From positions 2,542,001 through 2,606,000 of the forward strand of contig NZ_CP028324.1 in assembly GCF_003028855.1 (NCBI RefSeq): 64,000 bases of DNA. The letters run 5' to 3'. Numbering within the stretch: position 1 is the first letter of the stretch; every line of letters begins with the position of its first letter. Source of the DNA: Pseudoduganella armeniaca. Its GTDB lineage: Bacteria; Pseudomonadota; Gammaproteobacteria; Burkholderiales; Burkholderiaceae_D. Shown in pieces: positions 42,368-51,454 of the stretch. A program made the translations under genes and the position numbers. The notes beneath the pieces are model-generated. The model did no database searches and had not been told where the DNA came from. It saw only the letters and a program-made list of their open reading frames with translations.

Positions 42368-43201
42368 ATGACTGCGATGCGATGACACTTCGGTTTCCTC
42401 TTCCTGCCGCTGCTGGCGGCGTGCACCACCTACCAGCCCCCGCAACCGACCGAGCAGCAGGCCACGCTGGCGATCGACGGCCAGGTCAACGGTACAGCCG
42501 CGACCAGCTGGTGGGTCTACGACAATGCCTGCCAGCGCAGGAATGAGGCCAGTGGCTCGATCGCCGTCACCACCCTCCTGGGTCGGCTCAAGCAGGCGCC
42601 CATCAAGGCTGGCGCCCCCGTATATCTCGTCGCGACCACCAACGAAAGCGGGCGAGTCACCTCCGTATACAAGGGGTTCACTGTGGAGATGAACCAGTGT
42701 ACCGTCGCCGTGCGCTTCACGCCGGAACGCAACAAGCAGTACGACCTGGCACTGGGCGCCGACCGCTGCAGCGTGGTGCTGGTCGAGCATGACACCGGGC
42801 TGCCGCCAGCGGGCGCCGAGGCGTGGAGCGTGCGCGCCGGCGAGGGCAACTGCGTCGATCCGGAGCATGCCATTGCGCTGCAGGCGCGCGCCAAGCCTGC
42901 GCTGGCCGCCGCGCACGTCCCAACGGTCGATGAACCGGTGCCATACCTGCCCACCAAGGGCCAGGAACGCTTCCGCACCTTCCTGACCAAGCCGCTGCCG
43001 CGCGCGTTCGCGATCTCGCAGAACGGCTACTCGGTGTCGGTCAGCGGCACCCATCCGGAAGACCAGCGTTATCCCGTCGATCCCGTGCAGCGCGCCCTGC
43101 AGATGTGCCGCGAGTTCGCCGGGCGCGATTGCGAACTTTACATGGTGGACGACCGCATCGTGTTCCACCGTCCGCAAGACCAGGCCACCAACGCGCACTG
43201 A
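42368..43201 (+). pseudogene. Lipoprotein of unknown function with in-frame TGA near its start
   Basis: From 42386 the frame reads HFGFLFLPLLAACTTYQPPQ, a clear lipoprotein signal with an LAAC lipobox, and continues for about 270 residues to 43201. Two ATG codons precede it in frame (42368 and 42377), but a TGA at 42383-42385 separates them from the signal. A sense codon there would give MTAMR-x-HFGFLFLP, a complete signal. The next start in frame is GTG at 42683, which would remove the signal and 100 residues. The mature part (SWWVYDNACQRRNEASGSIA, LGADRCSVVLVEHDTG) matches no family that I know. Real nonsense mutation or sequence error cannot be told apart here. Confidence 0.55.
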
Positions 43202-43217
43202 TCCTCCCCGCACCGAC

Positions 43218-43247
43218 GCGCGGCCGCATTTGCTCATGCGGCCGCGC
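43218..43247 (+). terminator. Long hairpin after the lipoprotein gene
   Basis: GCGCGGCCGCAT and ATGCGGCCGCGC form a perfect 12-bp stem with a TTGCTC loop, 17 bases after the stop. There is no T-run. The remaining 230 bases up to the next gene show no ORF and should hold its promoter. Confidence 0.6.
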
Positions 43248-43476
43248 CAACTAACCATATGCGGATTTGTTCGTGGTGTGTTTCATAACCCATCCTTATG
43301 ATGGCGTCACCGATGTGCGCAAAACGCATCTAAAAGGACGAGGCTGACCCAGCCCCCGTCCCGGTCCCGCCCACGCCGCGCGGGACCGTTTCCGATCCGA
43401 CCGTCGCAACCGCGCCCCTGCCCGGGGCAGGGCGCCGCTTTGCCTGTCATACCAATAAAAACAGAAGGGGAATCAC

Positions 43477-45831
43477 GTGCATCACTCCAGACATCGGGCC
43501 TGGCCCACCCTGAACGCGGCGGCGCTGGCCGTGCTGGCTGCGTGGCCGGCCTGGGCGCAGGCCAGCGACAACGCCATCGCCGTCGCGGCGGCACCGTCCG
43601 CCGCCGTCATCGCCAGCACCGTCGCCAGCACGGAAGCGGCGGCCGATGCCGACATCGTTGGCGCCGTCCAGACGGTGCTGGTGACCACGCGCCGCCGTGT
43701 CGAGAGCTCGCAGAACGTACCGACACCGATGACGGTGCTGGGTGACGATGCCCTCGACGGCAACCGCCTGTACCGCGTGCAGGAACTGCAGCAGCTGCTG
43801 CCCAGCACGACGATCAACTACGTGCACGCGCGCCAGATGAGCTTTGCCGTGCGCGGGCTGGGCAACAATCCGGCCAGTGACGGCCTGGAAGGCTCCGTCG
43901 GCATCTACCTCGACAACGTCTACCTGGCCCGCCCGGGCATGGCCGCCTTCGATGCGCTCGACGTGCAGCAGCTCGAACTGCTGCGCGGTCCGCAGGGCAC
44001 GCTGTTCGGCAAGAACACGACGGCCGGCGTGCTCAATATCGCCACCAAGAAGCCGACCTTCACGCCGGAGCGCAGCATCGAGCTGGCGGGCGGTCAATAC
44101 GGCTACGGCCAGGGCAAGCTGGTGTTGTCCGGGCCCTTGAGCGACAGCGTGGCAGGCCGCCTGTCTGCCTACAAGACGCATGACGACGGCTACATCACCA
44201 ACCGCCACAACGGCGACAAGGTGCAGGGCGGCGACCGCCAGGGCGTGCGCGCGCAGGCCCTGTATGCGCCGGGGCCGGCCTTCAACCTGCGCGTCATCGC
44301 CGACTACAACGAGGAACATTCGAACAACGGCACCTTGGTGTTCTATAGCGCCGGCCCGTCCGGCCGCGCCATCGCGCAGGCGCGGCTGGTGGGCACGTCG
44401 CCCGTGCTGGACCCCAACGCCCGGGCGGTGGATTTGGACAGCGGTTCCTCCGTCACCGTGCACCAGGGCGGCATCTCGGCCGAGGCCAACTGGACGCTGG
44501 CCGACGACACGCGCCTGACTGCCATCTCGGCCTGGCGCTACTGGAACTTCACGCCGCATAACGAGGACGGCCTGCCGGTGCCGATCACGCTGGACGTGGG
44601 CGCGTCCGCCCGCCATAAACAGTTCTCGCAGGAGCTGCGCTGGGCCACGCCGTCCGGCCGGCCGGTCGAATCGGTGTTCGGCGCCTACTATTATTACCAG
44701 GAGCTGGACAACAACTCCTTCACGCGCAACGGCCCGTTGGCCGACATCTACAACGGCAATCCGGCCGGCGCCTGGGCCAATGTGAGCAGCGACGCGCCGG
44801 GCAGCCTGCGAGTCGACAGCTACGCCTTGTTCGCCCAGTCCACCTGGCACGCGACGCCGCTCCTGGACCTGACCGCCGGCGTGCGCGCCAGCTACGAGGA
44901 CAAATCGGCGCGCGTGGTGCGCCATGCGCCCGTTGGCGGCGCCGCCGTCACGGGCACCGCGCTGGCCGCGCGCAATGGTCGCTTCGGCGCGTTCGATTCG
45001 GGCGACCTGGCCTTGCGCCAGGCCAGTCCCACGGCGCTGCTGTCGGCCGGCTACAAGGCCGCGCGCGAGGTGCTGCTGTATGCCAGCGTGTCGCACGGCG
45101 AGAAGTCCGGCGGCATCAACCTGGCCGTGCCGGGCAGCGGCGGCGTGGCCTCGATGCTGGTCGGCGCCGAGCGCGCCAATGCGCTGGAGCTGGGCGTCAA
45201 GAGTACCCTGCTCGAGAACCGCCTGCAGCTGAACGGCAACCTGTTCGCCACCGTGGTGCACGGCTACCAGAGCAACGCCTACGACCCGATCGCGCGCAGC
45301 TCCTACCTCACCAATGCCGGCGACGTGCGCACGCGCGGGGTCGAGGTGGAAGCCATCGTTACCCCGGTACGCGGGCTGACGGTGCGCGCCAATGGCTCCT
45401 TCAACGACGCCAGCTACCTGAAATACACCAACGCACCGTGCGCGCCGGAGCGCGCCGGCACGTTCTGCGACCTGTCCGGCCGCAATGCCCTCGTCAACGC
45501 GCCGCGCTGGACGGGCAACGTGGCGGTGCAGTACGGCCAGCTCGTTGCCGTCGGCTTGCAGGGCTACGTCAACGCCAACTACGCCTACCGCGCCAGCACC
45601 TACGGCACGCTGGACGCTTCGGAGTACGCACGCATACCAGCCTACGGCGTCAGCAATGCCTCGATCGGCGTGCGCACCACCAACGGCGCCGCGTGGGACG
45701 TGTCGCTGTGGGTGCGCAATGCCTTCGACAAGCAGTACTACACCAGCCTCTGGAACAGCGGTTTCGGTTCCTACAACGCCGTCATCGGCACCCCCCGGAC
45801 CGTGGGCATCACGGGCCGCTACGACTTCTGA
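43477..45831 (+). CDS. TonB-dependent receptor
   Basis: Outer-membrane receptor of 784 residues. The start is GTG with an AGAAGGGGAA ribosome site, leading to a signal peptide (LNAAALAVLAAWPAWAQA). A TonB-box-like segment (QTVLVTTRRRVESSQNVPT) precedes the plug domain (FAVRGLGNNPASDGLEGSVG, IYLDNVYLARPGMAAFD, LRGPQGTLFGKNTTAGVLNI). The barrel ends with VGITGRYDF, whose terminal Phe is required for assembly. It resembles the iron-complex / substrate receptors of sphingomonads and Massilia. A sulfatase gene follows after 12 bases, so the imported compound may be a sulfate ester. Confidence 0.92.
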   Translation: MHHSRHRAWPTLNAAALAVLAAWPAWAQASDNAIAVAAAPSAAVIASTVASTEAAADADIVGAVQTVLVTTRRRVESSQNVPTPMTVLGDDALDGNRLYRVQELQQLLPSTTINYVHARQMSFAVRGLGNNPASDGLEGSVGIYLDNVYLARPGMAAFDALDVQQLELLRGPQGTLFGKNTTAGVLNIATKKPTFTPERSIELAGGQYGYGQGKLVLSGPLSDSVAGRLSAYKTHDDGYITNRHNGDKVQGGDRQGVRAQALYAPGPAFNLRVIADYNEEHSNNGTLVFYSAGPSGRAIAQARLVGTSPVLDPNARAVDLDSGSSVTVHQGGISAEANWTLADDTRLTAISAWRYWNFTPHNEDGLPVPITLDVGASARHKQFSQELRWATPSGRPVESVFGAYYYYQELDNNSFTRNGPLADIYNGNPAGAWANVSSDAPGSLRVDSYALFAQSTWHATPLLDLTAGVRASYEDKSARVVRHAPVGGAAVTGTALAARNGRFGAFDSGDLALRQASPTALLSAGYKAAREVLLYASVSHGEKSGGINLAVPGSGGVASMLVGAERANALELGVKSTLLENRLQLNGNLFATVVHGYQSNAYDPIARSSYLTNAGDVRTRGVEVEAIVTPVRGLTVRANGSFNDASYLKYTNAPCAPERAGTFCDLSGRNALVNAPRWTGNVAVQYGQLVAVGLQGYVNANYAYRASTYGTLDASEYARIPAYGVSNASIGVRTTNGAAWDVSLWVRNAFDKQYYTSLWNSGFGSYNAVIGTPRTVGITGRYDF

Positions 45832-45843
45832 AAGGACAGAGAA

Positions 45844-47268
45844 ATGAGCCAACCGATCAACCGCAAGCGCCGTGCGATGTTCAAGGGGCTGTCGACCCTC
45901 GCGCTGGCGCCGCTCGTCACGCCGCGCGCCGGCCAGGCCGCCGACATCCGCGACAAGGGCCAGCCTAACATCCTGTTCATCCTGGCCGACGACCTGGGTT
46001 ACGCCGACCTGTCCGTGTACGGCAACCGCGACTTCAAGACGCCCAACCTCGACCGCCTGGCCGCGCAAGGCGTGCGCTTCACGCAAGCGTATTCCAATTC
46101 CGCGGTCTGCTCGGCGACGCGCTTCGGCCTGATCACGGGGCGCTACCAGTATCGCCTGCGGGGCGGCCTGGAAGAGCCCATCGCCGGCGCCTCCGACACC
46201 ATCGGCCTGCCGCCCGACCATCCGAGCCTGCCGTCGCTGCTGAAGGCGGCCGGCTACCGCACCGCGCTGTTCGGCAAATGGCATTTGGGATCGCTGCCGA
46301 ACTTCGGCCCGCTGAAAAGCGGTTACGACACCTTCTTCGGCAACTACGGCGGCGGCATCGACTACTTCACGCACAAGGCCGGCGCGGGGCCGAACGCACG
46401 GGGCGACCTGTACGAAGGCGAGGTGGCGGTGGAGGAGGTGGGCTATTACACCGACCTGCTGGGCGACAAGGCGGCCGGCTATATCCGCAAGCAGAAGAAG
46501 GGCCAGCCATTCCTGCTGTCGCTGCACTACACTGCGCCGCACTGGCCGTGGGAAGGACCGCAGGACGAGGAGGTGTCGCGCCAGATCGAGAACATCTTCC
46601 ACTACGACGGCGGCAATCTGGCCACCTACGCCAAGATGGTGACGGCACTGGACGCCTCGATCGGCCGCGTGCTGAAGGCACTCGAGCAGCAGGGGCTGGC
46701 GGAGAACACCATCGTCGTCTTCAGCAGCGACAATGGCGGCGAGCGCTTCTCGCAGACCTGGCCCTTCACGGGCCAGAAGACGGAGCTGCTGGAAGGCGGC
46801 ATCCGCGTGCCGGCCATCATGCGCTGGCCCGCCCGGATCAAGCCGAACCAGGTCAGCTCCCAGGTGGCGATCAGCATGGACTGGCTGCCCACCTTGCTGG
46901 CGGCGGCCGGCACGGCGCCTGCCGCCTCGCATCCGGCCGACGGCATCAATCTGCTGCCCGCGTTGACCGGTGGCGCCGCGCCTGTCGAGCGCACGCTGTT
47001 CTGGCGCTACAAGGCCAATGCACAGAAGGCGGTGCGCGCCGGCGACTGGAAATACCTGAAGCTGAACGACAACGAGTTCCTGTTCAACCTGGCGCACGAC
47101 CAGCGCGAGCGCGCCAACCTGGCCGCAAAACATCCGGACAAGCTGGCCGAGCTGAAAGGGCAGTGGGAGGCGTGGAACGCCGGCATGCTGCCGATCACGC
47201 CGGACGTGCGCACGCATGGCGTGTCCGGCAAGGTGCAGGCCGACCGCTACGGCCCGCAGCTGGACTAA
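45844..47268 (+). CDS. Sulfatase (formylglycine-type, Tat-exported)
   Basis: Protein of 474 residues in the type I sulfatase family. The residue converted to formylglycine is Cys89 in AVCSATRFGLITGRY. The motif is CxAxR, not the commoner CxPxR; both are accepted by known maturases. Metal and substrate residues appear in ILFILADDLGYADLS, LFGKWHLGS and FSSDNGGERFS. The N-terminus (NRKRRAMFKGLSTLALAPLV) fits a twin-arginine signal, so the enzyme would be folded before export. It is cotranscribed with the TonB receptor. No maturase gene is nearby. Confidence 0.92.
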   Translation: MSQPINRKRRAMFKGLSTLALAPLVTPRAGQAADIRDKGQPNILFILADDLGYADLSVYGNRDFKTPNLDRLAAQGVRFTQAYSNSAVCSATRFGLITGRYQYRLRGGLEEPIAGASDTIGLPPDHPSLPSLLKAAGYRTALFGKWHLGSLPNFGPLKSGYDTFFGNYGGGIDYFTHKAGAGPNARGDLYEGEVAVEEVGYYTDLLGDKAAGYIRKQKKGQPFLLSLHYTAPHWPWEGPQDEEVSRQIENIFHYDGGNLATYAKMVTALDASIGRVLKALEQQGLAENTIVVFSSDNGGERFSQTWPFTGQKTELLEGGIRVPAIMRWPARIKPNQVSSQVAISMDWLPTLLAAAGTAPAASHPADGINLLPALTGGAAPVERTLFWRYKANAQKAVRAGDWKYLKLNDNEFLFNLAHDQRERANLAAKHPDKLAELKGQWEAWNAGMLPITPDVRTHGVSGKVQADRYGPQLD

Positions 47269-47277
47269 CGGCGGTAG

Positions 47278-47334
47278 TGACGAGCCCGTGTCCCACCGCG
47301 GTGTCAGTCACCAAAACGGGACACGGCCTCGTCA
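47278..47334. repeat. GACAG-related palindrome R7
   Basis: Arms TGACGAGCCCGTGTCCCA (47278-47295) and the near-complement at 47317-47334 (16 of 18 match) enclose a smaller inner palindrome, GGTG-TCAG-TCACC. It lies 9 bases after the sulfatase stop, between convergent genes. Confidence 0.85.
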
Positions 47335-48329
47335 GTTCGCCGCTGTGTCGCTTCCCGACGCCTGCGCGCGCGGCGCCAGGGCGCTGTAACGCAGCGGCAG
47401 CCAGTCGTAGGCGCCGCCCTGCGCGCGCACGTGGCCGATGCCCGGAAAACCGATGTGGGCGGCGGCCACCAGGTAGCCGCGCTGCGCGGCGTCGGCGAAT
47501 ACCGCCTTGCGCCGTGCCGCCGCGGCGCGACTGTCGACGTCGAAGCGGATCGTCACGCCCGGTTCGACGAACTGCACGTCCTCGGCGTGCAGCAGGTCGC
47601 CCCAGAAGTGCAGCGCGTGGCCGGCGCTCTTCAATACGTAGATCGTGTGACCCGGCGTGTGCCCGGTCGCGGGCGCGGAGGACAGGCCGGGCAGCAGCTC
47701 CGCTGCGCCATCGAACGGCTTGACCCGGCCGGCCGCAAGGTAGGGCGCGAACTGCGCCGCCGCTTCGTCGAAACCGTGCTGCTGGTCCGGCGCCGCCGTG
47801 GCCTTGTTGGCGGGGTTCAGCCAGAAATCGGCGTCGCGCCGGTTGACGTGGATGGTCGCGTTGGGGAACAGCATGCGGCCCGCGGCCGCCAATCCCCCGA
47901 GTGGTCGCCGTGGATATGCGTCAGCAGCACGGCGTCGATGTCCTCGGCGCGATAGCCGGCCGCGCGGATGCTGTCTTGCAGACGTCCGGCGCCAGGCCCG
48001 AACAGGGCGCCGGCGCCCGTGTCGACCAGCACCAGGTGCGTGCCGGTGTTGACGAGGAAGGCGTTGATCGAGGTCTCGACCTGCGTGCCCAGGTAGCTGC
48101 GCGCCAGCCGGGCGGCGACGCGCGCCGGCGTCGTCTGCGTCAGCAGCTGGTCCAGCGGGATCGTCACGGTGCCGTCGGACAGCGCCGTCACTTCGGCGTC
48201 GCCCACCATGGTGCGGTACCAGCCGGGGGCCTGCAGGCGCTGCTGCGGTGCGGCCGCCTGCGCGGCTGGCGGCAGGGCAGCGCCGCTTGCCAGCAGCAGG
48301 GCCGCCAGGATCGTTGGAAGTGTCTTCAT
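47332..48329 (-). pseudogene. Metallo-beta-lactamase-fold hydrolase (frameshifted)
   Basis: Exported enzyme of about 332 residues once repaired. It starts with a signal peptide (LPTILAALLLASGAALPPAAQA) and has LVLVDTGAG and the metal site HIHGDHSGG, then GHTPGHTIYVL and FWGDLLH. One base is missing in the C-run at 47894-47898 on the plus strand: six G on the coding strand restore HGDHSGGLAAAGRMLFPNATI. Both halves are otherwise well preserved. The group includes quorum-quenching lactonase-like and other periplasmic hydrolases; the substrate is unknown. It is divergent from a LysR regulator that probably controls it. Confidence 0.86.
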
Positions 48330-48395
48330 GTCCGTCTCCAATTGCGCGGGTGCCCGATGCACCCGTTTCGCGGACATGATGCGGCGCACAGCGCT

Positions 48396-48426
48396 ATCGA
48401 TCAAATCGATTGTTATAATTATCGAT
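48396..48426. promoter_or_regulatory. Three ATCGAT boxes in the divergent MBL / lysR promoter
   Basis: The palindrome ATCGAT occurs at 48396-48401, 48405-48410 and 48421-48426, with a TATAAT at 48414-48419 between the last two. The AT-rich region separates the MBL-fold gene from the divergent LysR gene. Clustered short palindromes here are natural candidates for LysR binding sites and autoregulation. Confidence 0.5.
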
Positions 48427-48450
48427 ATCGAAACGAATGATGGAGTACGC

Positions 48451-49368
48451 GTGTTCAACGAACGCCAACTGCGCCATGTGGACCTGAACCTCTTGGTGAC
48501 GTTCCTCGTGCTGATGCGCGAGCGCAGCGTGTCGCGCGCGGCCGCGTGCCTGTTCATCGGCCAGCCGGCGGCCAGCGCGGCGCTGGCGCGGCTGCGCGAA
48601 CAGTTCGGCGACGAGCTGCTGGTGCGCACCGCGGCCGGCATGGTGCCGACGCAACGCGCGCTGGCGCTGGAGGCGGCCTTGGGCCCGCTGGTCACGCAGA
48701 TGCAGGAAACCTTGTTCGCCGCTGGCGGCTTCGACCCGGCCAGTGCCCAGCATACGTTCACCTTGGGCATGCCGGACTGGGTGGAGATCTGGCTGCTGCC
48801 ACGCCTGTTCGAGCGCGTGCGCACGCAAGCCCCGGGCATCCGCCTGGCCATCAAGGCCAGCGACCCGTTCTCGTTTACGCGCATGCTGGAGGACGACGCG
48901 ATCGACGTCGCCATTGGGCCGGCAGTGCAGGGCCCGCGCTGGCAGAAGACGCGCACCCTGCGCACGCTGGCGTTCCGCTGCCTGTACAACCGCCGCCTCA
49001 CTAGGATCGCCGGCAAGCTGACGCTGGCCCGCTATGTGGCCCAGCCGCACGTGCTGGTCAGCTATCGCGCCGTGTTCGACAGCGCCGCCGACGCGCTGCT
49101 GGCGGAGCAGGGCCTGCGCCGCGAAGTGCTGCTGACGACGCCGCGCTTCGCCACGCTGCCGGCCATCCTGCGCACCAGCCGCGCCATCGCGACGGTGCCG
49201 GAAGTGCTGGCCGAACGGTGGGCCGACGACACGCTGGCGGCGGCAGCGGTGCCGTTCGCGCTGCCCGGTTTTACCGCCATGGCTGCGTGGCACACGCGGC
49301 GCGACAGCGACCCGGCGCTGGCGTGGCTGCTGGACCAGATCGCCGCGGCGGCCCAGGACGCCGATTGA
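48451..49368 (+). CDS. LysR family transcriptional regulator
   Basis: Regulator of 305 residues. The start is GTG at 48451 with TGGAG upstream; the ATG codons at 48437 and 48440 are out of frame. The N-terminal winged helix reads DLNLLVTFLVLMRERSVSRAA, FIGQPAASAALARLR, and ELLVRTAAGMVPTQRA. The rest is the periplasmic-binding-like effector domain (FTLGMPDWVEIWLLPRLFER), of the NodD/NahR-like subgroup with a pTP-type pattern. It is divergent from the MBL-fold gene. The stop codon TGA forms the first bases of palindrome R8. Confidence 0.9.
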   Translation: MFNERQLRHVDLNLLVTFLVLMRERSVSRAAACLFIGQPAASAALARLREQFGDELLVRTAAGMVPTQRALALEAALGPLVTQMQETLFAAGGFDPASAQHTFTLGMPDWVEIWLLPRLFERVRTQAPGIRLAIKASDPFSFTRMLEDDAIDVAIGPAVQGPRWQKTRTLRTLAFRCLYNRRLTRIAGKLTLARYVAQPHVLVSYRAVFDSAADALLAEQGLRREVLLTTPRFATLPAILRTSRAIATVPEVLAERWADDTLAAAAVPFALPGFTAMAAWHTRRDSDPALAWLLDQIAAAAQDAD

Positions 49369-49418
49369 CGAGCCCGTGTCTCACCGCGGGGTCTGACCCC
49401 GGGGTGGGACACGGGCGC
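49366..49418. repeat. GACAG-related palindrome R8
   Basis: CCCGTGTCTCACC (49373-49385) pairs with GGTGGGACACGGG (49403-49415) at 12 of 13 positions and encloses GGGGTCTGACCCC. It overlaps the LysR stop codon and reaches to within 10 bases of the chemoreceptor stop, between convergent genes. Confidence 0.85.
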
Positions 49419-49427
49419 GGCAGCAGC

Positions 49428-51035
49428 TCAGGCGCCCAGGCGCGGCACCATGGCGCGGCTGGCGCTCGCTGTCGGCGCGCCCCCAGCGACCGTGAAGACC
49501 TTGACCACGTCGGCCAGGCGCGTCGCCTGTTCCTGCATGGCGCTGGCGGCGGCCGAGGCTTGCTCGACCAGCGCGGCGTTCTGCTGCGTCACGTTGTCCA
49601 TCTGCGTGATCGCCGCGTTGACCTGCTCGATGCCGGCGCGCTGTTCCTCGCTGGCGCTGGAGATGTCGGCGATGATCGTGCCGACGTCGCGGATGCTGCT
49701 GACGACCTGCTGCATGGTCGCGCCGGCCTGGTCGACCAGTGCCGTGCCGGCGTTGACCTTCTCGACCGAGTCGCCGATCAGTTCCTTGATCTCGCGGGCA
49801 GCCGCCGCGGCGCGCTGGGCCAGGTTGCGCACCTCGCCCGCCACGACGGCAAAGCCGCGGCCTTGTTCGCCGGCGCGCGCCGCTTCCACGGCCGCATTGA
49901 GCGCCAGGATATTGGTCTGGAACGCGATGCCGTCGATGACGGTGATGATGTCGACGATGCGCTGGGCCGACGCGTTGATCTGCGCCATGGTCTGCACCAC
50001 CTGGCCGACCACGGCGCCGCCCTGGGCCGCCACCTGCGTCGCTGCGCCGGCCATCTGGCTGGCCGTGCGGGCATTATCGGCGTTCTGCTTGACGGTGGAG
50101 GTCAGTTCCTCCATCGACGATGCCGTCTCTTCCAGCGCGCCGGCCTGCTGTTCGGTGCGGGCCGAGAGGTCCAGGTTGCCGGTGGCGATCTCGCGTGAGG
50201 CGGTGGCGATGGTATCCGTGCCTTCGCGCACCTGCGTGACGATGGCGGCCAGCCCGGCGTTCATGTCGCGCAGCGCGGCCATCAGGGCGCCCGTCTCGTC
50301 GGCGGAGGTGGCATCGATACGCGCGGTCAGGTCGCCGCCGGCGACGCGCTGGGCCAGGCCGACGGCCTCGCCCAGCGGACGGGTGATGTTCTGCGACAGG
50401 ATCCATGCCATCACGGCGGCGATCGCGGCCGCCAGCAGGCCGCCGCCGATCAGCACCGTGGACGACTGGGACTGCAACGCGGCCGCCTGGGCAGCGCGCT
50501 CCTTCAACAGCGCTTCTTCGGCGGCACCAAGGTCGGCCAGCAGTGCGCGCATGGCGTCCATCGCCGTCTTGCCCTTGCCCTGCTGTTCCAGCGCGACGAC
50601 GCTGTCGATCGCGGCCGTGCCGGCGATGACGGCGCGGCGTTGCGCCAGTGCCGGCTCGATGGCGTCGCGCAGCCACTGTTGCTGCGACTGCTCCAGCTTG
50701 GCCAGACGATCCTGCTGGGCGGGATTGTCCGACGTCAGGCTGCGCGTGGCAGCCAGATGCTCGGCGAAGCTGCGGCGACCGTTGTTCAGCGGCTCGAGCG
50801 ACGCGTCGTTGCCTGTCAATGAAAAGCCGCGCTGGCCCGTCTCGATATTGATCAGACTTTCCAGCATGGCCTTGGTTTGTGCCATGACCTGGTAGGTATG
50901 GATATTCATGTCGTTGGCCACGCCCAGTGCCGCGAAATTGCGATAGGCGATCACGACCATGATCAGCAGTACAACTATTACGGCCGCGAAGCCGGCATAC
51001 AAGCGGGTAGCGATCTTCAGATCAGCTAATTTCAT
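49428..51035 (-). CDS. Methyl-accepting chemotaxis protein
   Basis: Receptor of 535 residues. Membrane helices lie at about 11-30 (LYAGFAAVIVVLLIMVVIAY) and 190-210 (STVLIGGGLLAAAIAAVMAW). Between them is a four-helix-bundle CHASE3-like sensor with IETGQRGFSLTGNDA. A HAMP domain follows (NITRPLGEAVGLAQRVAGGD), then a long signalling coiled coil with the conserved tip FQTNILALNAAVEAARAGEQ and FAVVAGEVRNLAQR. It would signal through CheA/CheW to the flagellar motor or another output. No CheB/CheR-tethering pentapeptide is at the C-terminus. The ligand is unknown. It stands alone, without che genes. Confidence 0.95.
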   Translation of the reverse strand: MKLADLKIATRLYAGFAAVIVVLLIMVVIAYRNFAALGVANDMNIHTYQVMAQTKAMLESLINIETGQRGFSLTGNDASLEPLNNGRRSFAEHLAATRSLTSDNPAQQDRLAKLEQSQQQWLRDAIEPALAQRRAVIAGTAAIDSVVALEQQGKGKTAMDAMRALLADLGAAEEALLKERAAQAAALQSQSSTVLIGGGLLAAAIAAVMAWILSQNITRPLGEAVGLAQRVAGGDLTARIDATSADETGALMAALRDMNAGLAAIVTQVREGTDTIATASREIATGNLDLSARTEQQAGALEETASSMEELTSTVKQNADNARTASQMAGAATQVAAQGGAVVGQVVQTMAQINASAQRIVDIITVIDGIAFQTNILALNAAVEAARAGEQGRGFAVVAGEVRNLAQRAAAAAREIKELIGDSVEKVNAGTALVDQAGATMQQVVSSIRDVGTIIADISSASEEQRAGIEQVNAAITQMDNVTQQNAALVEQASAAASAMQEQATRLADVVKVFTVAGGAPTASASRAMVPRLGA

Positions 51036-51454
51036 TCCTGTCTCCAGAAGGGATATTTGAAGGGGGGGGCTGGGAGGCTTGCCCGGCCGACGTGAAAGAT
51101 TAACGTAGAACTGCGGCCGATTTGCGTATTCGCCAGCGGGAACAGCTCGCACGGTATGCCGGGTGTCGCGTCCCTGCAAATAAGTTGTACTTATGTAGAG
51201 ACATTAATACATGGAGCGCCGCGGCCATACCACTTTTACATCTCATGAAAGCGGTATTCATCATTTAACAAAATATTTGGCCGCCGATAGCCGCCGGCGC
51301 CGGTAATCGCGTCATCGCTGGCGACCGAATATCTGATGAGAAGCTGCAACTGGTATTGGTGTAATAGTAATTATTAAAACCACTTGACTACCAGTTGGCC
51401 CGGCGCCATCGTATGGCGCCGTCCAATGCAGGCGGCCCACCCATCGGAGACACC
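51036..51454. other. Long intergenic region with AT-rich part
   Basis: This 419-base gap separates divergent genes and should contain both promoters. A run of nine G lies at about 51061-51069, just upstream of the chemoreceptor. From about 51180 to 51390 the sequence is markedly AT-rich with no ORF. TTGACT at about 51382 is a possible -35 for the chitinase gene. I see no other feature. Confidence 0.5.

Noticed and set aside
43447..47217. A 1256-codon open frame on the minus strand
   Set aside because: It is the antisense shadow of the TonB receptor and sulfatase genes, caused by high GC at third positions; its translation is Arg/Gly/His-rich and matches nothing.
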